Shown: piece by piece, positions 1-12,100 of the stretch
Layout: every line of letters begins with the position of its first letter
Position numbering within the stretch: position 1 is the stretch's first letter
Assembly (NCBI GenBank): GCA_933207985.1
Contig: OW240914.1
Location: 207,791,915-207,855,914, forward strand
Source: Pelobates cultripes
Taxonomy: Eukaryota > Chordata > Amphibia > Anura > Pelobatidae
DNA: 64,000 bases
Reading direction: 5' to 3'
Made by a program: the position numbers and the translations under genes
Notes under the pieces: model-generated
Databases searched by the model: none
Seen by the model: only the letters and a program-made list of their open reading frames with translations
Told to the model about the DNA's origin: nothing

Positions 1-412
1 TTCTTTTCAGATGTTGATCTTTTCTGTGAAGTAGTGAGATTAGCAGATGGTGGAGGCGATATGGGGAATATTGTAGAGTTAAAAATCAGATTTAAAGTTC
101 CCAGCACCTTTTTCCTCCACGCTGTGCTGGTCTCACTGCAGTTGGCCCTGCCTCCATGACTGCAATCATCAATCTTGATAATCTCAGCCAATCCAGTGCT
201 TTCCCATAGGAAAGCATTGGGAGGCTATTGCACATGTGTGACAAAACATCACGCTGCGCCATTCACGCTGCGCCATTCACACTGCACTCATTGAGATGCA
301 TTAAATCAATGCATCTCTATGGGGGACGTTCAGCTAAACTTAAGTGCGGCGCCCTGTCCCAGGATGCACTCTAGAGGCTGTCTTGAGTGATTGTCACTAG
401 AAGTGCTACTAG
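1..412. repeat. Fragment of a dispersed foldback-type repeat (TTAA-D-like)
   Basis: The segment with CTCAGCCAATCCAGTGC and GGAAAGCATTGGGAGGCTA near 185-232 recurs near 60124-60181. Parts resemble the interior of the elements at 24345 and 56263. No termini are visible, so it is a fragment. Confidence 0.5.
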
Positions 413-690
413 GCAACAATGTTCAAACGGCTACTAGATGTATACTTGCAAGAACAGAATATTCAAGGATATAATCTTTCAATGTAGGGTAATAACTGCT
501 TGATCCAAGGATAAATCTGACTGCCATTCTGGGTCAAGAAGGAATTTTTTTCCTAGCTTGTTGCAAAATTGTGCTTCAAACTGGGTTTTTTTGCCTTCTT
601 TTGGATCAACAGCAAAAAACAAATGTGAGGTAGGCTGAACTTGATGGACGCAAGTCTCTTTTCAGCTATGTAACTATGTAACTATGTAAT
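413..690 (+). mobile_element. CR1-like LINE, 3' terminal fragment
   Basis: Closely matches the 3' end of the CR1-like element at 14915-16685: TGATCCAAGGA, GGTCAAGAAGGAATTTTTT, TTGCCTTCTTTTGGATCAAC and CTGAACTTGATG in the same order. It ends in a short tandem of ACTATGTA, the kind of terminal microrepeat CR1 elements carry. 5'-truncated. Confidence 0.8.
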
Positions 691-1707
691 GTAAATACCT
701 TTTTTCTGAAAACAACGTACTTAACAGCATACTTACGCTGGAACGTGTCAGTTCTTAGAGAACTTATATGCAATTGTCTTGAGCTGCTAGCCTTACGTGA
801 CTCAGTTTGTATGCTGTAAGTAGTTGTTGTTTATTCAACTGATGCATACATTCCGGATTTGTCTCTTTTAATGTAGATGTTGATCTCGTAATGTGTATTT
901 TCATTCTACCTCACAAACCTTTTTGAGAATGCATCTTCCAGAATATTTTGTTGCGATTTTATATGCTGTGGGGCAAAAATAAAGTTATCTGTCCTTTTTT
1001 TTAAATATAAATGTCAGAGCACTCTGTGACAAGAGGAAATTATGGTTGAACACTTGGCAAAAATGCCAAGATTGCTCCTGGTAAGAACACAAGAAGAAGA
1101 CTAAAAAAAATTCTGTCTCATATTGTTTAAAAACATAGTAACTTTTTTTTATTACAGTGAAGCTCTGTGATGCATGGGCACCTAACACATTGAGTGTTCC
1201 AAGTTAAGAAAAACACAAGAGTAGTAAAACTGGACAGTGCGTGTTATGCCAAATTTGTGAATAATCTACGTGCTGAACATGCATTCGTATTGATTCGCTT
1301 ACATGTAGGTGTATATAAAACTGCATGTTTGTAATCTTTTTCTTTCTGTTTTTGTGTTTTATAGATACATGTGAAGCAAAGTGGTCAAATATCAAGTCCT
1401 AATGTATATGGCCCAATCCAAAGTTACTGGCTCTGATGAGTACTTGATGCAAAATCTTGAGCAATGGTGCATTGAGGAAAGTCCACAGAATGAGTAATGA
1501 CGATTCCTATCATTCACTGAGATGTGGAGAAAATATTTGCAATCTGAGTGAGGTTGTAAAGCTTGTTTACATGTAGATATTTGACCTCCTTTCCCTTGGA
1601 ATGTTTTAAAAACATTTGCATTGTTCATTTGCAGACAATATAAATATAACACATTCGGAGAGTAACAAATTGCACTGAGTTTAAATACCTGGTGACACAT
1701 TTAGATA
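691..1707. other. Unassigned non-coding DNA
   Basis: AT-rich, with only short shadow ORFs. No repeat or gene recognised. Confidence 0.5.
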
Positions 1708-2027
1708 CATGCCTCCTAACGGTCTTGTATTTGGCAGGACAGTCAAGATTTCGGGATCCCAATTTTGTTCCCTCGTGTCCTGCATTGTGGGACTCCAGAG
1801 AACTTTCCCAATGCATCATAAGACGCACGCGCCCTACAACTACTCTCTCCGCATGGGCCTCTATTTAGGGGGATGGAGACAGCCTGTGAACAGATCAGGC
1901 TTGATGTTCGGCTCATATGCCTCTCCAGTGAGCGGACCTGCCCATAATGGGTGGCGTCAGCAAGTTGCGTCACTAGTAGCACCCTATAGGAAGACTCCCA
2001 CCTCACGTCACAAAGTTGGGAGGTATG
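1708..2027. mobile_element. Small non-autonomous DNA transposon with inverted ends
   Basis: The ends CATGCCTCCTAAC and GTTGGGAGGTATG are imperfect inverted repeats. They are flanked by the direct repeat TAGATA at 1702-1707 and 2028-2033. The interior is GC-richer than its surroundings and has no transposase. Superfamily not assigned. Confidence 0.6.
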
Positions 2028-2033
2028 TAGATA

Positions 2034-2802
2034 AATTGTGCTGAACTGGTTTACATGACATAAGTTTTATACTGGCTGTACAAAACTAATTTCATTAACA
2101 CCACTGCATGTCTGCATTCAGATTGTGAATTATGGGCAAAAACTGAAGGGAAAGTCACTAAACTTTTAATCCCAAAGCTTAACCCGCAAAATACAAGATA
2201 TATACGGAAGCTGGAAATGGTACAACCTGACCCAGACAGAATGGGATAGGGGATACAAATAAATCAAATGGTTTAATTGAAAAGGGAGTGGGGGGTAAAA
2301 ATAGAATTAAAATGTCCTGAAAGCAAAAAAATGAAGTAAATTAGTGTGAAAAACAAATTCTGTGTAATTGATGAAGCTGGTTAAGGAAAGGATAAGAGCT
2401 AATTAATACCTTAATTAATGAAGCAAAAAGACTAAAAAACGGTTTTATATCCTTGCAATATTCCACATTCTTAAAATCCCCACTAAAAGAAGCAGACCGA
2501 GGCCAATAACTAGCTCTGGACCAGATGCTCAAAGTGTATAAATTGCCTCTATGAAGAAACTGCTAAATTTTACCTCAGTACACCAAAGCCTATAGGGTGT
2601 ACCTATATTACCAGGGAGTGAGAGGAGAGCATAAAGAGACTGCTACAGCTGTAGAACACTAACAGTCATAAAAATGAATGATCGCAGAGACGAGGGTAGG
2701 AGACAGGGAGTCCCTTAATCATACAGAACCTTCCACTAAACGCCTTAATACCTCAGCACAGTTAGTATTTTTAAAGTGGCTAGGGATTTTTTTTCCACAT
2801 TC
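2034..2802. other. Unassigned non-coding DNA
   Basis: Nothing recognised; AT-rich with short shadow ORFs. Confidence 0.5.
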
Positions 2803-3051
2803 TTAAAGGGACACTATAGGCAGTTAGACCATTTCATCTCATTCTCTTAACCCTGCAATGTAAGCCACTAGAGGCGCTTACTGCAGTTTCACTGAGTTTG
2901 CATAATGACGTTCAGCATGTTGCAAACCCCTATAGGTAAGCATTGAGTGAATGCTTTCCTATGAGGAAGCCCTAATGTGCTGACATCGGAGGAGGAACCC
3001 GAGCCAGCGCCAAATGACCTTGGCACCGGAATCAGGTAAGTGTCTCTAAAG

Positions 3052-4124
3052 CAGGGGTTCCCAATTAATTTTTCCTGTGGACCCCTTTGACATGTGTATC
3101 AACATCGTGGAACCCCCCTCCCCCCTGAAAAAAAAACAACTGTGCCATGTGTAGTATGTGCCTGTGTGTGTGTATTTGACACACAGATATACATACACAA
3201 ACACACAGTGGCACAAAGATATACACACACCTTGACACACAGTGTGTATATGTATGTATCTGTGTGTCAAGGTGTGTGTATTTGTGTTTGTATGTGTCTG
3301 TGTATTAAGGTGTTTGTATGTGCCAGTGTGTGTGAATCTGACACACAGATACACACACACACACGCAGATAGTGGTACACAAATACACACACTGACACAG
3401 ATATACACACCTTGACACACAGTGTGTATCTGGGTGTGTGTATCAATGTTTCAAGGTGTGTATATCTGTATTTGTATGCACCAGGGTGTATCTCTGTGTC
3501 AGTGTGTATCTGTGTGTGTGTGTATATGTATCTGACACACTAAAACACACATCTTGACTCACAAATACACACACACTCAGATATACACAGTGACATACAC
3601 ACACTTGCACCCACAGATATACACGGGCACATACACACACTGACACACTCAGATACACACACACTCGGGCACATACAAACACACTGGCACATACACACAC
3701 ACACTTGGATGCACACAGTGACACATACACAAGCCTTGACACACAGATACACACACTGACTCTTTGACACACACATACACTGTCACTGACAAACACACAT
3801 ATACACTTTGACAGACACACAAACACATACAAACTCCCTAAAAGACAAACATACAACGTTTTCATTTGTTTTGTTTTTTTGTTTGTTTTTTTACTACACC
3901 CAGCCCCCACTACCTTTAGGAGTGCTGGCATGGAGTCCCTGGGGTCCAGTGGGGCTGCTGAGTGGCTAGCATGCAGGCGGCGAGGGAGCAGTGATCATCA
4001 TATACTGGCTCCAACATCACTGCTGTGCGCGCGAGGGAGCTGAGCAGGAAGATTACTGGTCCCTCGCCACCCGCGGACATTTTATTTTTTAAACTTATTG
4101 CGGAACCCCAATTAGGAAGCGCTG
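3052..4124. mobile_element. Non-autonomous hAT-like element with CA/GT satellite interior
   Basis: The 8-bp direct repeat CTCTAAAG flanks it exactly (3044-3051 and 4125-4132). The ends CAGGGGTTCCCAATTA and TAATTGGGGTTCCG (the latter read on the minus strand, inset by AGCGCTTCC) are inverted repeats. No transposase; the interior is mostly CA/GT satellite (3140-3850). Confidence 0.8.
3140..3850. repeat. Degenerate CA/GT satellite
   Basis: Blocks of ACACACACA alternate with TGTGTGTAT-type blocks on the same strand, so it can fold on itself. It yields long but meaningless Cys/Val-rich or His/Thr-rich open frames on both strands. Confidence 0.9.
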
Positions 4125-4442
4125 CTCTAAAGGATTATTTAACATTATACATGGCCGTGGACAGAGATACACTATTGTCTTAGGAATACAGCTTACTCTA
4201 TAGTGTTTCTTTAACTATCCACCTACTTAGAAAGCTGTCTCTTTCTTCATGACATATTTTCATATGTTCTGCTGTGACACAGAAATTAGTATGGCAGGAT
4301 TGAAAAGGCAACTGTCAATTCTTTGGAATTTACACCACTCCAAAAATTACTCATAATTTGTGTTAACCTTTTGTTTCAATGAGATACTAATTTTTTTCTT
4401 TTAAGTTAAACAGAATTCGTAAGTTACACAATAAGCCAGTTA

Positions 4443-4841
4443 AAGCAGCACTGTCACCATCTTCTCCCTGAAAATTACTATTTCATAAAGATTTGACTGC
4501 GACTATGAACACTGACTTTGTTTGAAATTCACTGTAATTTCAACCCAGTCAAGAGATTTACTGAGACAAATACAAAAGGGTTACTTTCATAATACAAAGC
4601 TAGATGAGCTAATAGGTCATGTACAAGACTGACCAAGAAGCTTCACAGTAGGGGCTAACTCTTGAAATATATCTCACCAGGAGTGACCTATAAAACTAAA
4701 GCAACCTCAAGGTCACTGAGGTTAGCATCTATTAGAAGATGGTTAGTATATTTGATGGATGATGACCAGAAAGAGTAGTGAAATGTGCTTGTAAATATAT
4801 AAAACCATAAAATATATATATTTATATATATATATATATAT

Positions 4842-4897
<56 letters not shown>

Positions 4898-5468
4898 CTC
4901 TTGAGAAAAGGGACAGACCAGTATCTACTATACTCTTAAAATAATATAGAACATAAGTGACATGCATAGAGCATTGCACGCAGAGTCTAGGATACTGTAG
5001 AAAATGGGATAGGAGGGACAAGTATTGGACAAATTGCTACTTCGTTAAGTTCACACTAACTATGAAGTATTAACAGGAATAGGAGAACAAGAACCCCCCA
5101 CAGTCCCTGAAACATTTTCAATCAGATGTTAACTCGCTGGAGAAGTTTTTAACTCCTGCTCTGCAAATTGAATAACCCAAAAGAGGCTCCTGTAAGTTGT
5201 AGCCAGTTATTAACAGAGCAGGAGATAAGAAATTCTACATTAAACAGAATATGTGCAATAAAGTAAGTGTAAACATTAGATTATTTTTTTCAGGAAGTGT
5301 TTAGGAAGGCTGTGCAAATCGCATGCAAGGAGGTGTTACCAGGACAATTTACACCAAGTAATGTAACTCCTAAGTGGTAGGGAATTGAGTAGTGAGACTG
5401 CAGGGGCATGGTCTATATACCAGAACTGCTTCAATAAGCTAAAAAATGTTATGCCTATAGTGTCCCTT
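4443..5468. mobile_element. Probable TTAA-A-type element, diverged, with TA microsatellite
   Basis: The right half (5150-5468) matches other TTAA-A copies: a GCAATAAAGTAAGTG-like block, GTGAGACTGCAGGGGCATG, and the terminus CCTATAGTGTCCCTTT. The left end is placed at TTAA 4439-4442 with less certainty. Confidence 0.55.
4811..4893. repeat. (TA)n microsatellite
   Basis: A long alternating TA run with a few CA interruptions, inside the probable TTAA-A element. Confidence 0.95.
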
Positions 5469-6061
5469 TTTATATATACGTACTTGTTAAATACAGCAAA
5501 ATGTAAACATGATATTAAAATCCTTGAGCGTGACAGTTTCAGTTTAGATTACTTTAAATTTGCTTTTTCGGTTGCAAAGGTGAAATGCCACTGTGACACG
5601 AGATGTAGAATAAATAAAAATTCCTATGCTTTCAGAGATAATGAAGACTTGCACCCTACCTTGCACATTTAATCTTCTTAATAGTGCGGTTTAGTTTGCC
5701 TGTTAATATTTCTTGAGTAAGTTATCCTATCTTATATCACTCACGAAGGTCTCCCGAACTGCTCAGTGAAATTAATAATATCCTCTTGTTTTTTCCTTTC
5801 TATATCTCTTTTGCAATGTAGTGCAGATAATCACATTTGGGGCTTGTTTACTCACTTCTTTGCCTGTAAGACCTCCCCAGATCCACCTGCCACTTTGTAT
5901 TCTCTACCGTCAATGTTGCTGCCCTGTCCATTCCAGTATGTTTATGAATGCCACATTGCCTTTGGCTGGGAAACCATTTATTTTCTTTTGCCTTAAAGCA
6001 TGTTTCTGTTTTGGGTTTTTTCAGTCCTTTATTTTTTTTAATACTTTTGTTTGTTTTTCAG
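5469..6061. other. Unassigned DNA upstream of PARP11 coding exon 1
   Basis: No element recognised. A T-rich tract leads into the acceptor at 6061. Open frames here are extensions of the exon frame or shadows. Confidence 0.5.
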
Positions 6062-6088
6062 GATTTTTGCATTGACACCAAAGAAGGA

Positions 6089-6193
6089 ATGAGCACAGAG
6101 ACCAACCATGAAAGATCAGAGGATATGGACATTTCTGATACACAGTGGGGATGGTTTTACTTAGCGGAATGCGGAAAATGGCACATGTTTGAA
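6089..6193 (+). CDS. PARP11: PARP11 coding exon 1 (start codon, WWE start)
   Basis: The acceptor AG ends at 6061, so the exon probably starts at 6062 with 27 nt of 5'UTR before ATG. The reading frame stays open upstream of that ATG, so an earlier spliced start is possible. It encodes residues 1-35, including the WWE core. The donor is GTAATG at 6194, phase 0, a weak-looking donor. A TTAA foldback element begins only 43 bp downstream. Confidence 0.9.
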
Positions 6194-9100
6194 GTAATGA
6201 AACTATGTATATAATTTATATTTAAAGGGACACTCTAAGCACCAAGGCAACCTTAGCTCTGTGAAGTGCTTTGGTGTATAGATCATGCCCCTGCTGTCTC
6301 ACTGCTCAATTCTCTGCCATTTAGGAGTTATGACTTTATTTATGCAGCCCTAGCCACACCTCCCCTGGCTGAGACTCACACAGCCTCTGTCCACACATTC
6401 TGGAAATGAAGTCTAAACATACTCTGCAATGACAAAAGATATAAACTTAAATTTAGAATGTCTCATCTCCTGCTCGGTTTACTGCCTGCAACAGCCTATT
6501 GTGTGCATTTTGTATATGCAGCCCTTGATGTGGCAAGGGCTGCATTAACAAAATGGATTTAACTCCTAAAAATGAACAGCCTCCGGTTTTGTGAGGATTC
6601 CTCACATCTGTGAGATAACTGAGGTATATGGCTTAAATCATTTAGCCATATTGCCCATAAGTCACCGGGACGTTCTGTGTTACTTTAAGACGAATTCCTG
6701 ATGTTTCCTAGACTTGAGATAGATCTTGGGTAGGGCTGGCTGGCATAGGGACACCAATTACTTAGCCCTCTGTTGTACATCTTATATTTATAGAAAGCTA
6801 TATGCCCCTATATCTCCCTGTTTTGATAAAAGTAATTTAATATTGATCGAACTGAACAGTTTTCTGGTTGGCATGTAGCAAATAAAGCCTGTTTTTAGAC
6901 ACTGATTTGAAAGTTCTCTCCGGACTGCTTTTTCATTACTGTCGCAACTTATATTTCGCAAAACTGAACAAGGAATAGAGCTAAACAAACTAAGAACACT
7001 AGGATGTGAGGCAGCACACCTGATAATTGGAGAATCCCTCCAACCCCCAAGAAAACTAGAACAAGTCAAACAACAATATACAGGTAGCGCCAATTAAAAT
7101 TCTCCAAAAACAATAGTATATAATAATAAAAACAATAAAAGCAAGAAGAGCAATAAAAAACACACAGGATATAAAGAGTCCACAATAAAACTTGAATGAA
7201 AAAAAATACCAAATGGCACTGCACAGTCTAAAAAGTGGTAATAGATCTTCTAGTCCTGGTAGTTTTGGTAGCTTTGCTTAATGGCAGTATATGAAAAGGA
7301 GGAAAAAACCGAGGCAAACCAATAGTGCAATATGGTAATACGTAGTAGGAAAAACGACACTCAGATAAGATGTCAACTCATATATGGTAGAGCTATAACC
7401 AGCTCTAGGTAAAACAGCATGCAGTGGTATGCAATCCCCACTTGCAGGATATCCCTCTGGTTTTGGCACACAGTAGAATGATCGTAAATCACAACTGAAT
7501 TTACATGAGACCAAAGGTCAAATGGTTTATAAAAGTCTCTTAAACTCTGAGATGGCATTATTTTCCTTCACAGGTATTTCAGCATTATTTGTCTTTTATA
7601 TTACATGATATTTTAGAAGCAAAATCCAATAAGGTTATGGTGGGGAAAAATTGTGATTGAAAACCCCTTCCACTTGAAGTCTGTGGATAGTTAATACAGT
7701 GTTAAACAAAAATCTGCACACCAGTCAAGCCATAAGACTTGCTTTTCCCACAGAAATCCCAAATCTGCAGTGATGTTACAACCGCAAAGGATTCTGAGTG
7801 GGCATATGCAAATTTGTTTAACAAAGAATCACATTTTTGCCTCATTCCATTTTAGGTTAGTTTTGATGTATAGTGTTAGGGCACTTAAAGGTACACTATA
7901 GTCACCAAAACAACTTTAGCTTAACCCCTTAAGGACCGAGGACGGTTCAGGACAGTCATCGGCATTTTTGCGTTGCGGACCGATGACGGTCCTGAACCGT
8001 CCTAACGGTCAGAGCTACTTACCTGATCGCCGTCGTTCCCCCGGCGGCGATCAGCGTGGCTCCGGTTGTGGGGAGACTGCCTGCAGCCCAGACAGTCTCC
8101 CCACGGCAGATTAGGACCCCTGTGGCCATGTGATCGCTTAACACAGCGATCACATGGTCACAATAGGTGTCCTAGTGTCTGCCTGCAGGGGGACTGCCTG
8201 TGCTGACAGGCAGTCTTCCTGCATGTGTAAAATCAGTAAAAAAAATAAAGTTAGTGTTAATAAAAAAATAATAATTATATATGTGTATATATGATATATA
8301 GACATATATTATATCTATATAATATATGTCTATATATCATATATATATATAATGTCATACTAAGTGTATTTTTATATTAATATATACTTATATTAATATA
8401 AAAATACACTTATAATTAAATTACACACGTATATATATAATATATATAATAACTATATATATTGTATATATATATTATTATAAAATATAAATAATAAGTA
8501 ATTTAAATTAAATAATTTTTTTTAAATAATAATAAAAATTTAAAAAAAATTATATATCTATATGAAATTTTATTCTAACTGTATTTTAAAATTAATATAT
8601 ATATATTTATATCAAAATACACTTAGAATGAATTTGTATATATATATCTATGTATATAAAAATAAATAAAAATAATAAGAAATATACATACGTCCATATA
8701 CAAAATTACATAAATAATTATATAAATATACACGTAGACTTCAAATATATAAATATGCATATATATTTAAATTCTACGTGCGTATTTATGTAATATTTTT
8801 ACATAATTCAGTAATTTTATTGATTGCAATTTGAGGGACCTGCCTGCCAACCCAGGCCGAAATTCCAGAGAATTTAATTTGCTAGCACTGTATTTTACCC
8901 TGTAACGTTCTACGACACCCTAAAACCTGTACATGGGGGGTACTGTTTTACTCGGGAGACTTAGCTGAACACAAATATTAGTGATTCAAAACAGTAAAAC
9001 ATATCACAGCGATGATATTGTCAGTGAAAGTGACTTTTTTTGCATTTTCACACACAAACAGCACTTTTTACTGATGATATAATTGTTATGATACGTTTTC

Positions 9101-12100
9101 CAGTTTTTAAACACTAATATTTGTGTTCAGCGATGTCTCCTGAGTAAAACAGTACCCCCCATGTACAGGTTTTATAGCATTTTTGAAAGTTACAAGGTCA
9201 AATATTTTTACATTGAAAATGGCCAGGTTGGTTACGTTGCCTTTGAGAGCGAATGGTAGCCCAGGAATGAGAATTACCCCCATGATGGCATACCATTTGC
9301 AAAAGAAGACAACCCAAGGTATTACAAATGGGGTATGTCCAGTCTTTTTTAGTAACCACTTGGTCACAAACACTGGCCAAAATTAGCGTTCAATTTAGTT
9401 TTTTTTACTTTTTTCACACACAAACAAATATGAATGCTTACTTTGGCCAGTGTTTTTGACTAAGTGGCTACTAAAAAAGACTGGACATACCCCATATTGA
9501 ATACCTTGGGTTGTCTACTTTAAAAAAAATATGTACATGTGGGGTGTTATTCGGAGATTTATGACAGATAATAGTGTTACAATGTCACTATTGATAAATT
9601 TTTAAAATGTATGTTTTGAAACCGCAATATCCTACTTGTACCTATAGCCCTATAACATGCAAAAAAAAGCAAAAAAGCACGTAAACACTAGGTATTTTTA
9701 AACTCAGGACAAAATTTGGAATCTATTTAGCAGTTTTTTTCATTCGCTTTTGTAGATGAGTAAAAGATTTTTCAAGTAAAAGTCAAAAAACATGTATTTT
9801 TTCAATTTTTCATCAGATTTTTGTATTTTTTTTAAATTAAAATACATGAGATTATATAAATAATGGTATGTAAAGAAAGCCCCTTTTGTCCTGAAAAAAA
9901 CAATATATAATTTGTATGGGAACAGTAAATGAGAAAGCGGAAAATTACAGCCAAACACAAACACCACAAAAGTGTAAAAATATGCCTGGTCGCAAATGTA
10001 CAACATCGCAAAAACAGTCCAGTCCTTAAGGGGTTAATAAAGCAGTTTTTGTGTATAGTTCATGCTCCTGCATGCCTTACTGCTCAATTGTCTGCCATTT
10101 AGAAGTTAAATTACTTTTGTTTCTGTTTATGCAGCCCTGGCCACAAATTTTATATCTCCTGCTCTGTAAATTGAACTTTAATTACATACAGGAGGCTCTT
10201 GCAGGGTCTAGCAAGCTATTAACAGAACCAGCGATAAGAAATTCTAAATTAAACATAATTTGCAATAAAGGAAGTGTCTATTAGATACATGAAGCGTTTA
10301 GGAAGTCACATGCTGGGAGGTGTGCCTAGGGTGCATAAACAAAATTTATTTAACTCCTAAATAGCAGAGAATTGAGCAGTGGGACTGAATGGGCATGATC
10401 TATACACACCATTGCTTCATTAAGCTAAAGTTGTTTTGGTGACTATAGTATCTCTTTAGGCAGGGTTATTCTCAAAAGTGTAAATTTCATATATTTTTTT
10501 ACTCTAGTTTAAGCTATTATGGCTTTGAATTCCTAGGTTTTGTGATAATTTAGGGTCACGTAGGGGTTAATGTGTAGTGCGTTGAGTAGTGTAGGAATTA
10601 AGAGCTTTATTGTAAGAGCAAAACTGGGACATACTTGTAAATATAAATCTTGAACTGTTAGTGCTTCTTAATGATTAGTTTGAGAAATAGTTATAGATTT
10701 GTGTCTTGTTTTGTACTGTTAATTAAGATCGTATTTGTTTTATTTTTGCAGACCACTTCTACAGCAAATTGCTCTGTCAGTAGCCAAGACATTGAACAAA
10801 GTTTTAAAGAAAACCCAAATGGGTCTGTACTGTTCACAACTACAAAATTTAATTATAAACTTGACTTTGCAGGTGAGTGCTTATAGAATTTGTAAATATG
10901 TCAAATGATGTAAAGCATTTAAAGGACACTATGAGCACCAAAACAACTTTAGCTTAATTAAGCATTAATTCATTAAATGCATGGGGTGAGACTGGGGCTG
11001 TACATACAAAGTGGTTTACCTTCTAAATGGCAGATAATCGAGCAGTGAGACTGTAGGGGCAAGAGCTATTCACCAAAACTGCTTCATAAAGTTGTTTTGA
11101 TGTCTATAGTATCTCTTTTAGCAAGGTTTTTCTCAAAAGTGTACATTTCATACATTGTTTTCTTCAATTGAAGCTATTAAGGCCTAAAATTTGCTCCGAA
11201 TTCCTAACACTTTAGTGAATAACCCTGTGTTGTTAATGTGATAAAATATGTAGTAATATATTGCTATAACCAAATATCATGCAAAAAGCAAATATATTTT
11301 ATAGCTTAACAATAAGATATTAGTCTTATTTAGCCTTGTGGAGCTTCAAAGATTTAATTATATTGTGAGAAAAATTCTGTGCAGTTTTTGGATGTTACTT
11401 GCATTGTCAAACCGCTAAATGTTTTCAATCCCCTTATGAAGTAGAATTCAAACCAATTATATTTCCCAATTTCTTGCATCTTGATGGAGCCTACATAACT
11501 TTTTACTCTCCCAGACCTACGGGGCTATCTAGATGTGGGACCCCCCTCATATCATCCCAAGTGTTTCCATTTGGGTCTTGCCTTCGAGTACAACAGAAAA
11601 ATCCCTATAAAGTGGATCTGTGCAAAGCTATCTGAGTGCGTTTCCTCCTATATGAGTGTTTGTGTCCCCTTTCTGCCTGCTTCTTATCACTATTGCTGCC
11701 TGTTGCATTACTGATCCTCCCACATGGAATTGTCAAACTGTATTTTCTTTTTCTCTGACATTTAATGCTAGCCAATAAGATACTGAATAACTTCAGGGCA
11801 GATACATTTTGTAATTTGATAGGTATAATCATTTTAATATAATCTCTTACAATATAAATATATTTATTCAAACATTCTGGAATTGATGACCAATAGTCAT
11901 TCTTCTTGTATTTTCTGTGTCGTATTACATAATGAAGAAACCTAATTCAGTAAAAAATTGGATAGCTCACTATGGGCACCCCTCCCATGGAAAAACAGTG
12001 TAGTTTTTCATAACCTGGCAGACAAACTGAACTGTTTGGAGTTTAGTAGGCTGAAATTGGCTATAATTTCCCCAAACCACTGCACAGTGTGGCATAATAG

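Larger units (their letters stand above)
2807..4210. mobile_element. TTAA-type foldback element split by a hAT-like insertion
   Basis: Starts AGGGACACTATAGGC after TTAA (2803-2806) and ends CTATAGTGTTTCT before TTAA (4211-4214). The two halves are separated by the 3052-4124 element. TTAA duplications are the piggyBac-type signature. Confidence 0.75.
7925..10033. mobile_element. Non-autonomous piggyBac-type TTAA element (2.1 kb)
   Basis: Perfect ends CCCCTTAAGGAC / GTCCTTAAGGGG between TTAA 7921-7924 and TTAA 10034-10037. No transposase ORF. The interior has a GC-rich left part with GATCGC-type palindromes, an AT-rich low-complexity core (8240-8800), and two large imperfect palindromes. A truncated relative lies at 34348. 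Confidence 0.85.
7889..10456. mobile_element. TTAA-A foldback element, split by a nested TTAA element
   Basis: The left end AGGTACACTATAGTCACC follows TTAA. The right half (10038-10456) carries ACTGCTCAATTGTCTGCC and ends with GGTGACTATAGTATCTCT. The two halves are separated by the 7925-10033 insertion. Confidence 0.8.

Noticed and set aside
1..60. Possible acceptor TTCTTTTCAG followed by ATG at the window start
   Set aside because: No open frame of useful length follows and the region matches a dispersed repeat.
3046..3931. Long open frames on both strands across CA/GT DNA
   Set aside because: Composition is purely satellite (Cys/Val or His/Thr runs); no start context or homology. Not genes.
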